Source: an uncultured Bacteroidaceae bacterium
GTDB taxonomy: Bacteria > Bacteroidota > Bacteroidia > Bacteroidales > Bacteroidaceae
DNA length: 24,438 nt
Direction of reading: 5' to 3'
Assembly: GCA_934426255.1 (NCBI GenBank)
Contig: CAKRYD010000032.1
Span: 1 to 24,438, forward strand
Both the position numbers and the translations under genes were made by a program. The notes below the pieces were generated by a model that was given only the letters and a program-made list of their open reading frames with translations, made no database searches and was not told the origin of the DNA. Shown here piece after piece: positions 1-7,374 of the stretch; within the stretch, counting starts at the first letter, position 1, and the number at the start of each line of letters is the position of its first letter.

Positions 1-2
1 AA

Positions 3-75
<73 letters not shown>

Positions 76-82
76 CTTTTTT

Positions 83-168
83 GCTCGAATGGTGGAATCG
101 GTAGACACGAGGGACTTAAAATCCCTTGGCCAGAAATGGCTGTGTGGGTTCAAGTCCCACTTCGAGTA
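83..168 (+). tRNA. tRNA-Leu (anticodon UAA)
   Basis: This is a class II tRNA of 86 nt. The acceptor arm pairs 83-89 with 161-167, with a G:U at the first pair, and the discriminator is A168. The anticodon stem AGGGA/TCCCT closes the loop CTTAAAA, with TAA at 117-119. A long variable arm (TTGGCCAGAAATGGCTG region) and a canonical TTCAAGT T loop complete the fold. No CCA is encoded. A 10-bp stem begins at the discriminator base itself. Confidence 0.96.
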
Positions 169-206
169 CAACAAAGGGCGGCAGTATTATTGCCGGCCTT
201 TGTTGT
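168..206. terminator. Hairpin shared by tRNA-Leu and the GH5 gene 3' ends
   Basis: Bases 168-177 pair perfectly with 197-206. After one G/G mismatch (178/196), 179-183 pair with 191-195, closing a 7-base loop. The stem lies directly after the tRNA-Leu acceptor on the plus strand and contains the stop codon of the GH5 gene (187-189) on the minus strand. Neither side has a proper run of T. It is therefore either a weak terminator or a structure that blocks 3' exonucleases. Confidence 0.55.
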
Positions 207-1233
207 TGGGTGCATACTCAAGTATCAGGCGCATTAACGGATCATCCGGTGAAAAAGTAAGCTCACACCCCTTCCGCACTCCGTTAGCCAAGTTCCAAAT
301 GAGCACGGCAGAAGCACCTTTCCCAATATAAACATCAAACTTCTTGCGCATAGCCTCAGCTCTTTTCTTCTTATCAGTGCGACATCCTTCCCCGCTTTGT
401 ATGCCAGTTTCACCTATAATAAAAGGCTTGTTCAATGACTTCGCCGCATTGATGCAAGGCAGGAAATGAGGAGATTCTATCATATCCGACCGATTATAAT
501 CGTAGTCATAATCATGTATGTTTGCCACATCTATATCTTTGCCCGAATGCAAAAGGCGATAATTGTCAATGCCCCCGTAGGCCCATTGGGCAAAAGTGCC
601 GCTTTCCACCAAGTGATACGGGTCATTTGTCTTAATGACATGTGCTACTGTATCGAGAAAATGCTTCAAGGTATGCACACCGGCATCGGCAGGTTCGTTA
701 ATAATCTCCCACATGGCAATTGCAGGCGAGTTGCGAAATCTCCTTGTCATCCTTATCACATGAGGAAGATATTCTACTTTATAGCCCGTTTTGTACCATT
801 CGGGATTCTTGCCACTGCCGTCTCCGTTTTTCGCTCCATCGTGATGTCCGCAACTGCTGCGGCCATCTCCAAGAGCCAAGATAAGCTTTATGCCATTTCG
901 CTCAGCTGATTTGACAAGCCTTTCCGTATTGTCTTCATTCCCCGGGAAAGCCCATGTACGAACCATCATCCCCTTAGGTAGCAATGAAAAGAGTGAATCA
1001 ATCTGCCTGTGTGTAAACAATTCAAAGTCGTCTCCACAACCACTCATTTGAAAGGAATTGAATGACGCACAGGTATATTCCCTACCGTCAAGCATGAGTC
1101 GGGTGTCTTCGCGATAAATAAAGCCTTTCCTGTAAGCACGACTTTTCTCTCCGGCAAAAGATGTTGAAGCCACAAAGAGCATCAGCGATGCCACCATTGA
1201 AACAATCCTCAACTGTCTGACAAGATTTGCCAT
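187..1233 (-). CDS. Secreted GH5-family glycoside hydrolase (mannanase/cellulase-like)
   Basis: The protein has 348 residues. A signal peptide covers residues 1-27 (cleavage likely after STSFA). The rest is a single (beta/alpha)8 domain of clan GH-A. The motif EIINEPAD carries the likely acid/base E180 and IIGETGIQ the likely nucleophile E275, the usual spacing in family GH5. Tryptophan 94 and H240 lie where GH5 active-site residues are expected. The family hydrolyses beta-1,4 glycans in the periplasm or outside the cell. A mannan substrate is inferred from overall resemblance to GH5 mannanases and from the upstream MFS permease, and is not proven. No binding module or lipobox is seen. It is probably co-transcribed with the MFS gene (76-base gap), with a possible weak promoter of its own in that gap. 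The stop codon lies inside a hairpin. Confidence 0.82.
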   Translation of the reverse strand: MANLVRQLRIVSMVASLMLFVASTSFAGEKSRAYRKGFIYREDTRLMLDGREYTCASFNSFQMSGCGDDFELFTHRQIDSLFSLLPKGMMVRTWAFPGNEDNTERLVKSAERNGIKLILALGDGRSSCGHHDGAKNGDGSGKNPEWYKTGYKVEYLPHVIRMTRRFRNSPAIAMWEIINEPADAGVHTLKHFLDTVAHVIKTNDPYHLVESGTFAQWAYGGIDNYRLLHSGKDIDVANIHDYDYDYNRSDMIESPHFLPCINAAKSLNKPFIIGETGIQSGEGCRTDKKKRAEAMRKKFDVYIGKGASAVLIWNLANGVRKGCELTFSPDDPLMRLILEYAPNNKGRQ

Positions 1234-1277
1234 AACACTTTGTTTTTGATTTTACAAGAGCAAGGAGGATGTTTTGA

Positions 1278-1284
1278 CAAAGTA
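1278..1284 (-). promoter_or_regulatory. Possible weak internal promoter for the GH5 gene
   Basis: On the minus strand the MFS/GH5 gap holds TACTTTGT, a partial match to TAnnTTTG, with TTG 20 bases upstream. The match lacks the last G, so this may be chance. If real, it would allow the glycanase to be expressed apart from the upstream genes. Confidence 0.25.
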
Positions 1285-1309
1285 CGTCTTCGATTGCAAT
1301 TATGCAAGA

Positions 1310-2680
1310 TTAATGCTTCAAGTTTGCTTTCTCAAGCCCATAGCCGAATTTCTTGTCGGCAGCTTTTAAAAGGAAGCCTACGATGAGTGAAAGTATAGCT
1401 ATTCCGGTAAAGATGCACATGGGCAAGGTGTAGTCGTAAAGGTTGGTCTCCATTCCGTTACTTGTCTTTGTTCCTATGACGCAATAGCTGTCGAGTACAT
1501 GACCGATAAGCGCGGGTATTCCCCATAGCCCGATGTTTTGTATGAAAAATATGAGTGCATAGGCTGTTCCCAGCTGCTTTACCGGAAAAATCTTTGCTAC
1601 GCTGGGCCACATGGCACTCGGAACCAACGAGAAAGAAATACCCAATATAATCATCAGACCGATGGCAACCCAAGGTGCGTGAATGAAGGGTATGGCATAG
1701 ATGCAGTGGACGAAAATCAACATTGCAGCTCCGAAAATCATGATGGAAGCGGCTTTTCCCCTTCGGTCAATCATGCCACCGAATACAGGCGTTAGGAACA
1801 ATGCCCCCAATGCCGGCAGACCAGCGAATGTTCCTGCCAAATCTTCATTGACATAATACTTCGTGACCATCAGTTCTGTGGCATATTTTTGGAATGGGAA
1901 TATGCAGCTGTAAAACAGTACACATAACAATGCTATTAGCCAAAATCCGGGGTTTTTGATTACTGCCACTACATCGTGGAATGAGAATTTTTCTTCATCC
2001 GTTACAACGGTATCACTTTCTATCTGCCGATCCAGCTTGTAGTCCATCAAAGAGAAAGCCACAAAAGCAATCAATCCACCTATCAGCAGACAAAGTCCGA
2101 TGAACAGCGGCATGGAAAGTCCCCATTCTTTGGCAACAGGAATGGCCGCGGCATAAGCTACCTGGCTTCCGATACGTGCCAAAGCTACTTGAACTCCCAT
2201 AGCTAAGGCCATCTCTTTTCCTTGAAACCATTTTGCGATGATTTTAGTTACAGTGATTCCTGCGACTTCCGCACCTACCCCAAAGACAGAATAGCCTGCC
2301 GAGGCCCAAAAGACATCGGCTTTCATACCAAGGAACATGCCTGTTGTTCCTCCATATTGTGTGATAGCTATATATTCACAGGCTGTTCCACCTACCATCA
2401 AGATTGCAGCCAAAATGCCTGTGAAGCGGATGCCAAAGCGGTCCAAAATCAGACCTCCCCAAATGAGCATCAGGAGAAAAACGTTCAAAAAGCTATAGGC
2501 TCCTGTGAATGTGCCGAATTCTCCACTGGTCCAATGTAACCGGCCTTCAAGCATGCTTTTCAGCGGAGCCATGATGTCGTTAACATAGTATGCCGCCATC
2601 ATCGTGAATGCTACGATGAATAGTGCTGACCAACGGGCAGCGGCAGAATCGTTGATCCTTTTCTTGATAGCTTCTGTCAT
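1310..2680 (-). CDS. MFS transporter, probable sugar/oligosaccharide or organic anion permease
   Basis: This protein of 456 residues has about twelve hydrophobic helices. The cytoplasmic motif A of the major facilitator superfamily is visible after helix 2 (GLILDRFGIR, residues about 76-86), and a second copy follows in the C-terminal half (GGMIDRRGK). A charged central loop (residues about 213-232) separates the two six-helix bundles. It would sit in the inner membrane and act as a secondary transporter. The substrate cannot be read from sequence. Bacteroides strains pair an MFS permease with mannan-degrading enzymes, and the GH5 gene 76 bases downstream makes manno-oligosaccharides a reasonable guess. 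The lipoprotein gene lies 27 bases upstream, leaving no room for a separate promoter. Confidence 0.8.
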   Translation of the reverse strand: MTEAIKKRINDSAAARWSALFIVAFTMMAAYYVNDIMAPLKSMLEGRLHWTSGEFGTFTGAYSFLNVFLLMLIWGGLILDRFGIRFTGILAAILMVGGTACEYIAITQYGGTTGMFLGMKADVFWASAGYSVFGVGAEVAGITVTKIIAKWFQGKEMALAMGVQVALARIGSQVAYAAAIPVAKEWGLSMPLFIGLCLLIGGLIAFVAFSLMDYKLDRQIESDTVVTDEEKFSFHDVVAVIKNPGFWLIALLCVLFYSCIFPFQKYATELMVTKYYVNEDLAGTFAGLPALGALFLTPVFGGMIDRRGKAASIMIFGAAMLIFVHCIYAIPFIHAPWVAIGLMIILGISFSLVPSAMWPSVAKIFPVKQLGTAYALIFFIQNIGLWGIPALIGHVLDSYCVIGTKTSNGMETNLYDYTLPMCIFTGIAILSLIVGFLLKAADKKFGYGLEKANLKH

Positions 2681-2707
2681 GGGTATGGGGATTTGACTGG
2701 TGGCAGA

Positions 2708-3562
2708 TTATTTAACTAAAATGACCAAATACTTGCTGACGCTCCAAAACTGCTCGGGATTGGTAATTCTAAGCGTGTATTGCTTTTGCGCGTCGCGGTC
2801 AAGTGTGTAGCTGCCAGACGGATGTGATGTGAGCAGTTTTGCACTGTTAGAGTAGAGCTTGATTGACTTGGTAACGCGTATATCTATTTTGGTGAAGTAG
2901 TCCTTATTAAAAGTGTTGCTCTTTAGAACATCTCCTTTCTGAAGTATGCGCTGGTCTTTTAATTCTCTCTTTGTGCCGAACACATACCAGGCAGAATTCA
3001 GTTCCTTGTCTTGCAGTTCCACCGTTTGTCTTTTTTGCTCATTCTGGTTTGTCAGACTTGATACACTTTGGTTGAGATCCTGTATTTGTTGCCCTTGCTC
3101 GGCTATTTTCAAGTCTTTTGCACGTAAATCCTGCTCCAGTTGCGCTATCTGTTGCGATTTTTCTTCCATCTGCTTGTTAAGCTGCTCAATAGTGGTTTTC
3201 AGCTTTGATGCGTTAAATGTACTTGACTTGAGCTGTTCCTGCAACCTTGCAATGCGTTCCTTGTTGAGCTGCATTGTGCGGCGGATGAATGTAATATTTT
3301 CCATGATGTCTTCCTTTGACATCTTTTTTTCTGGATTCGAACGTTCCAGATTAACCCTTCCTTCTGCTTCATTGATTTCACGGAAACCTTCCTGGATGTC
3401 GTTGAATGTTGCCATGATATCATTGAGCTCTGAATCTTTTTGATTAATGATTTGAGCCATGGAATCGCGTAAGGCTTTTATTTGGTTATCTTTCGTCTCT
3501 GTCTTTTGTCCGCATCCGCTTAATGCTAAAATGCAAATGGCAAGTGCTGTAATCTTTTTCAT
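2708..3562 (-). CDS. Coiled-coil lipoprotein, Cbp1-like family
   Basis: The protein has 284 residues. A lipoprotein signal ends in the lipobox LSGC with the acylated C17. The residues after C17 (GQKTETKD) are not an acid-rich Bacteroidetes surface-export signal, which favours the periplasmic side. Residues about 30-190 are a long heptad-rich coiled coil full of Q, E, K and L. The C-terminal 95 residues form a small conserved domain that starts around WYVFGTK and ends FWSVSKYLVILVK. This layout matches Bacteroidales proteins often labelled Cbp1 family collagen-binding adhesin. That label comes from memory and the binding function is not shown here. It starts 17 bases after rsmI and is probably co-transcribed with it. 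Confidence 0.7.
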   Translation of the reverse strand: MKKITALAICILALSGCGQKTETKDNQIKALRDSMAQIINQKDSELNDIMATFNDIQEGFREINEAEGRVNLERSNPEKKMSKEDIMENITFIRRTMQLNKERIARLQEQLKSSTFNASKLKTTIEQLNKQMEEKSQQIAQLEQDLRAKDLKIAEQGQQIQDLNQSVSSLTNQNEQKRQTVELQDKELNSAWYVFGTKRELKDQRILQKGDVLKSNTFNKDYFTKIDIRVTKSIKLYSNSAKLLTSHPSGSYTLDRDAQKQYTLRITNPEQFWSVSKYLVILVK

Positions 3563-3579
3563 ATTTACAATGTTTTGGG

Positions 3580-4266
3580 TTACTCTTTGTTGTGGTTCGC
3601 ATCCGTTTTTCCACTAAGGATGATTACAAATTCCCCTTTAGGCGGATGCTCTTCAAAATGGCTTTTTACTTGTGCCAAGCTTCCTTTTATACATTCTTCG
3701 TGAACCTTGCTGATTTCCCTGCACACGGCAACTTCGCGTTCTAGCCCGAAAGTGTCAATGAATTGTGTCAGCGTTTTGATAATTCTATATGGCGATTCAT
3801 AGAATACCATCGTACGTTCTTCTTCTTTCAAATAAGATAGACGTGATAATCTTCCTTTCTTTTGAGGCAGGAATCCTTCAAAAACAAATTTATCGCATGG
3901 AATCCCGGAGCTGACCAATGCAGGAACAAAGGCTGTTGCACCAGGAAGGCATTCAACTTTTATGCCTTCTTCTACACATTCTCGCGCAATGAGAAAGCCG
4001 GGATCGCTAATTCCCGGTGTTCCTGCATCACTGACAAGTGCCATGTTTTCGCCGCCTTTTAGCCTGTCTACTAAATGGGCGACTTCCCCATGTTCGTTGA
4101 ATTTGTGGTAGGATTGAAGTCTGTTCTTAATGCCGAAATGTGATAGCAGAAAGCCCGAAGTTCGGGTATCTTCAGCTAAGATTAAATCAACTTCCTTGAG
4201 GACACGCAAAGCTCTCAGCGTAATGTCCTCCAAATTACCAATTGGTGTAGGCACAATGTATAGCAT
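3580..4266 (-). CDS. rsmI: 16S rRNA (cytidine(1402)-2'-O)-methyltransferase RsmI
   Basis: This 228-residue SAM-dependent methyltransferase belongs to the tetrapyrrole-methylase fold. Diagnostic motifs are in order: YIVPTPIGNLEDITLRAL at the N-terminus, ILAEDTRTSG (about 29-38), and LVSDAGTPGISDPG in the middle, followed by LPGATAFVPAL. RsmI modifies C1402 in the decoding centre of 16S rRNA. The protein is shorter than the E. coli enzyme (about 286 residues) because it lacks a C-terminal extension, as I recall is common in Bacteroidetes. The ATG at 4264-4266 is the only workable start: YIVPTPIG begins at residue 3, and no in-frame start exists in the bases just upstream. It is the first gene of a minus-strand series. 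Confidence 0.96.
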   Translation of the reverse strand: MLYIVPTPIGNLEDITLRALRVLKEVDLILAEDTRTSGFLLSHFGIKNRLQSYHKFNEHGEVAHLVDRLKGGENMALVSDAGTPGISDPGFLIARECVEEGIKVECLPGATAFVPALVSSGIPCDKFVFEGFLPQKKGRLSRLSYLKEEERTMVFYESPYRIIKTLTQFIDTFGLEREVAVCREISKVHEECIKGSLAQVKSHFEEHPPKGEFVIILSGKTDANHNKE

Positions 4267-4271
4267 TGTTG

Positions 4272-4301
4272 CAAAAGTACGGAAGTTCTTGTATATTCAA
4301 A
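4272..4301 (-). promoter_or_regulatory. Strong promoter of rsmI
   Basis: On the minus strand TTTG (4298-4301) is followed by an 18-base spacer and TACTTTTG (4272-4279), a perfect Bacteroidetes -7 box with near-ideal spacing. Only five bases separate the box from the ATG of rsmI, so the start point should fall at or within a base or two of the start codon. Confidence 0.8.
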
Positions 4302-4343
4302 AATTTCACGATATAAAATTGCATAAAAGTGAAACTATCTTCG

Positions 4344-4351
4344 TACTTTTG
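4344..4351 (+). promoter_or_regulatory. -7 box of the AI-2E-type permease gene
   Basis: TACTTTTG is a perfect TAnnTTTG match. The best upstream element is ATTG at 4318-4321, 22 bases away, so the -33 part is weak. The predicted start point near 4358 lies downstream of the alternative start codon at 4329 and upstream of the ATG at 4383, which settles the translation start. Confidence 0.7.
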
Positions 4352-4382
4352 CTGTCAAACAGTATGCATAAGCCATAAAACC

Positions 4383-5486
4383 ATGTTGGAAAAGAAGATA
4401 ACCTTTGACAGTTTCATCCGCGGGATGCTCATTTTTGTAATAATTGCCGCGATACTGTTGTTGATTCGCTACCTTGAAGATGTTTTGACCCCTTTTTTTG
4501 TGGCATGGTTCATCGCTTATCTTATTTATCCCATAGTGACATTCATACAATATAAGTTGCATTTCCATTATCGGATACTAAGCATTTTTGTTACTTTGTT
4601 CATAGCCGGAGGCTTAGTATACGGCTTCTGTGCTTTAACATTTCCGCAGGTAGCAACTGAGTTGGAACACTTCAAGGAAAGTCTTATGAAATTTCTTCAA
4701 GTGGGTGCCAACAACAACAGTATATCGCCGAAGGTAGAAGCTTTTATTCATGAACAGGCCCGTTTGATTGACTTAGACAAGATATTTACCCAGAAAAACA
4801 TTCTTGATGTAATAAAGGAAACTGTACCAAGAGTATGGAATGTCGTCTATCAGACTGCCAATTTATTGATAACGTTTCTCTCTTCCTGCATAGCTCTCCT
4901 GTACCTATTCTTTATATTAGTGGATTATGAGAAGTTGTCGAATGGCGTAATGCGCTTGTTCCCGAAGCGAAATCGTAAGTTCTTGGGCACATTGTTTACA
5001 GACTTGCAGCGTGGAATGAATAATTATTTTCGTGGACAAGCCCTTATCTCGGTTTGTGTAGGCATTCTTTTTTCTATCGGTTTCGTTATTATCGGCTTTC
5101 CGTTGGCTATTCCGTTAGGTATTTTTATCGGGATTCTTAGTTTCGTTCCTTATCTCCATGCCCTTGGACTTGTTCCGACTTTGCTGTTTGCTTTGATTAA
5201 GGCTGCTGATACAGGGCAGAATTTCTGGGCAGTGTTGGCCGGTGCACTTGCAGTCTTCTTGATAGTTCAAATTATTCAAGATATGGTGCTGACACCGCGT
5301 ATTATGGGAAGTGCCATGGGGCTGCCACCGTTTCTTATTTTGCTGTCTTTATCGGTTTGGGGGTATCTATTGGGAATAATCGGAATGATCATAGCTCTTC
5401 CGTTGACAACGCTATTGATTTCATATTATCAACGGTATGTTACGAAAGAACTGAATACTTCCGTAGACGAGGCGAGTAAGAAATAA
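4383..5486 (+). CDS. AI-2E family transporter (YdiK/PerM-like membrane protein)
   Basis: Counting from ATG 4383 the protein has 367 residues. Two adjacent hydrophobic helices at residues about 13-55 are followed by a short tail and another helix (about 63-85). A soluble stretch covers about 90-150, and a C-terminal group of helices holds the family-typical SFVPYLHALG and QDMVLTPRIMG motifs. These proteins are inner-membrane transporters; different members export autoinducer-2 or act as sodium/proton antiporters, so the name does not prove signalling. An earlier in-frame ATG at 4329 would precede the predicted promoter and add 18 residues unlike the family. The gene stands alone, divergent from rsmI and convergent with ftsZ. 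Confidence 0.88.
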   Translation: MLEKKITFDSFIRGMLIFVIIAAILLLIRYLEDVLTPFFVAWFIAYLIYPIVTFIQYKLHFHYRILSIFVTLFIAGGLVYGFCALTFPQVATELEHFKESLMKFLQVGANNNSISPKVEAFIHEQARLIDLDKIFTQKNILDVIKETVPRVWNVVYQTANLLITFLSSCIALLYLFFILVDYEKLSNGVMRLFPKRNRKFLGTLFTDLQRGMNNYFRGQALISVCVGILFSIGFVIIGFPLAIPLGIFIGILSFVPYLHALGLVPTLLFALIKAADTGQNFWAVLAGALAVFLIVQIIQDMVLTPRIMGSAMGLPPFLILLSLSVWGYLLGIIGMIIALPLTTLLISYYQRYVTKELNTSVDEASKK

Positions 5487-5516
5487 AAACTTGTAAGCCC
5501 CAATTGTAGGTGCTTA
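5485..5516 (-). terminator. Possible terminator of the ftsZ operon
   Basis: On the minus strand, a stem TAAGCACC/GGGGCTTA (5494-5516, one mismatch, 7-base loop) is followed after CAAG by TTTTT (5485-5489). It lies about 48 bases beyond the ftsZ stop codon and overlaps the 3' end of the permease gene. For the opposite direction, a 4-bp stem GCGT/ACGC at 5548-5559 is followed by TTTTT (5561-5565). It may serve the permease gene but is weak. Confidence 0.4.
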
Positions 5517-5563
5517 GCCTGACAAATGGAGCTTATAAATAGCAAGAGCGTTGTGACGCGTTT

Positions 5564-6880
5564 TTAGTTTTGATCGAATTTGATGGTCATCGAATCTGTT
5601 GGAAGCTCAATCTCTTCTTCTGATCTCGGTTTTCCTTCCTCAGCGCGTGCCTTGATGGCATTTAATGTCTCAAAGTCACGTTTGTATGTGGGACTGGCTT
5701 CTACCATGGAGATGACATCATCGTTGTCAAGTGCAAACGGGCTGAACTGATAAATCTTATAGTGGCGCTTCTGCGAAGCCTTCCCTGTTTGATTATAATA
5801 TTGATTGCGACGTTCACGAAGACGTTCTTCTTCCTGCTCATCTATTTCATTATCGTTGCGCTGTTTTCCCACATCCGTTAGGACATCGCTTAGGCCGAAC
5901 CCTGTTGCAAGTATCGTGATTTTTACTTTCTTACCTAATGAAGGGTCTGTGCCAAGTCCAAATTTAGTTTCTACGTAAGCATCAAATTTGCTCATGAACT
6001 CATGAACCTCATTCATTTCCTCCATCATCAATGATTCACCCTCTTTCTCTGCACAGAAAGCAATATTTACAAGAATCTTTTTTGATTTGAAAATGTCGCT
6101 GTGATTGAGCAGTGGAGAATTGAGAGCTTCTTCAATGGCTTTGCTGACACGCCCTTCGCCTTCGCCGTAGGCCGTACTCATGATGGCAACACCTCCGTCT
6201 TTCAAGACAGTGCTTACATCGCGAAAATCCAGATTCATGGTTCCGCGCAGCGTGATGATTTCTGCAATGCTCTTTGCTGCAATGCTCAAGGTGTCGTCTG
6301 CTCTGGCAAAAGCATCAAGGACTGTCAGGTTTGTGTATATCTCGCGCAGACGTTCGTTGTTGATGACCAACAGAGCATCCACGTGCTTCTTCATTTCTTC
6401 GAGGCCATCGAGAGCCTGGTCTATTTTGCGGTTGCCTTCAAAACAGAAAGGAATGGTTACAATGCCGACTGTCAGTATATCTTTGGCTTTGGCTTCGCGG
6501 GCAATGATTGGTGCCGCACCTGTTCCTGTGCCTCCACCCATTCCGGCTGTAATGAATACCATTTTTGTACCGTCGTCAAGCATGCGACGTATGTCTTCTA
6601 TGCTTTCCTCGGCAGCTGCACGTGCTCGCTCGGGACGGTTGCCCGCTCCGAGGCCTTCGCTTCCGAGTTGTATATGCACGGGAACAGATGAGCTGTCAAG
6701 AGCCTGTCGATCCGTGTTGCATACCACGAATGAAACATCGTGAATCCCCTCGTTGTACATATGGTTGACGGCGTTGCCGCCACCACCGCCCACTCCGATA
6801 ACCTTGATGATTGTAGGTTTTTGTTTGGGCAGGTTAAACTGGATGGTATCAGTCTTTTCGTCTTCCATGTTATGAATCAA
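5564..6880 (-). CDS. ftsZ: Cell division protein FtsZ
   Basis: FtsZ is the tubulin-like GTPase that polymerises into the division ring. The nucleotide-binding domain has IGVGGGGGNAVNHM (28-41) and the tubulin signature GGGTGTGAAP (115-124). The T7 loop NLDFRDV supplies the aspartates that complete GTP hydrolysis in the next subunit. A charged linker (residues about 345-375, rich in E, R, N and Q) leads to a C-terminal tail ending in MTIKFDQN. Length is 438 residues, in the range for Bacteroidetes. Two starts are possible: ATG at 6880 (MIHNMEDE) or at 6868 (MEDEKT). The second gives an N-terminus like relatives, and I cannot decide between them. It is the last gene of the cluster, 10 bases after yqeY. 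Confidence 0.97.
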   Translation of the reverse strand: MIHNMEDEKTDTIQFNLPKQKPTIIKVIGVGGGGGNAVNHMYNEGIHDVSFVVCNTDRQALDSSSVPVHIQLGSEGLGAGNRPERARAAAEESIEDIRRMLDDGTKMVFITAGMGGGTGTGAAPIIAREAKAKDILTVGIVTIPFCFEGNRKIDQALDGLEEMKKHVDALLVINNERLREIYTNLTVLDAFARADDTLSIAAKSIAEIITLRGTMNLDFRDVSTVLKDGGVAIMSTAYGEGEGRVSKAIEEALNSPLLNHSDIFKSKKILVNIAFCAEKEGESLMMEEMNEVHEFMSKFDAYVETKFGLGTDPSLGKKVKITILATGFGLSDVLTDVGKQRNDNEIDEQEEERLRERRNQYYNQTGKASQKRHYKIYQFSPFALDNDDVISMVEASPTYKRDFETLNAIKARAEEGKPRSEEEIELPTDSMTIKFDQN

Positions 6881-6890
6881 TATTTATATG

Positions 6891-7340
6891 TTATGCCAAG
6901 AGACGTTTAACAACTTCGGAGATGGTTTTCCCATCGGCTTTTCCGGCCAATTGTTTGGATGCTATGCCCATTACTTTTCCCATGTCTTTCATGGACGTGG
7001 CTCCGGATGCTGTGATGATAGTCCTAATCTCTGTCTCCAGCTCTTCTGCAGATAATTGTTTGGGGAGGTAGCTCTCAATGACTGCAGCTTGCGTCGCTTC
7101 CTCTTCAGCCAGGTCTTCACGCCCTTTTCCCCTATAGAGAGCTTCGGCATCACGCCCTTGTTTTGCTAACTTTGTAATTATTTTCAGTGCCACATCATCA
7201 CTGAGTTCGTCATTGGCTCCTGGTGCCGTCTTGGCTTCTATAAAGTATTTTTTGATGTTACGTAATGCTTCCAGCCTTGCTTTGTCTTTGGCTTTCATTG
7301 CAGCAATGATATCTTTGCTTACCTGTTCAAATAGTGCCAT
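6891..7340 (-). CDS. yqeY: GatB/YqeY domain protein
   Basis: This small soluble protein has 149 residues. It begins with the typical FEQVSKDIIAAMKAKDK helix and contains LEALRNIKKYFIEAKT. It ends with the MGKVMGIASKQLAGKADG stretch found in the YqeY family. The fold resembles the tRNA-binding tail domain of the amidotransferase subunit GatB. A role in tRNA handling is presumed but not established. It sits 34 bases after ftsA and 10 bases before ftsZ, so it should be translated from the division-gene mRNA. From memory, in Bacteroides the gene follows ftsZ instead of preceding it. Confidence 0.92.
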   Translation of the reverse strand: MALFEQVSKDIIAAMKAKDKARLEALRNIKKYFIEAKTAPGANDELSDDVALKIITKLAKQGRDAEALYRGKGREDLAEEEATQAAVIESYLPKQLSAEELETEIRTIITASGATSMKDMGKVMGIASKQLAGKADGKTISEVVKRLLA

Positions 7341-7374
7341 GGCTTATTCTATTTAATATGTTGACTATAATTAT

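Noticed and set aside
466..909. Plus-strand open frame of 147 codons
   Set aside because: It lies opposite the GH5 gene, which has a signal peptide and catalytic motifs; the plus-strand protein has no recognisable features.
3004..3443. Plus-strand cysteine/serine-rich open frame over the lipoprotein gene
   Set aside because: It mirrors the coiled-coil codons of the minus-strand gene and has no supporting start or promoter.
4329..4382. Earlier ATG start for the AI-2E-type permease
   Set aside because: It precedes the predicted start point of transcription and adds residues not typical of the family; ATG 4383 is better.
6101..6743. Two long plus-strand open frames over ftsZ
   Set aside because: They are antisense to the strongly conserved GTPase domain, have cysteine- or serine-rich composition and no promoter or start context.
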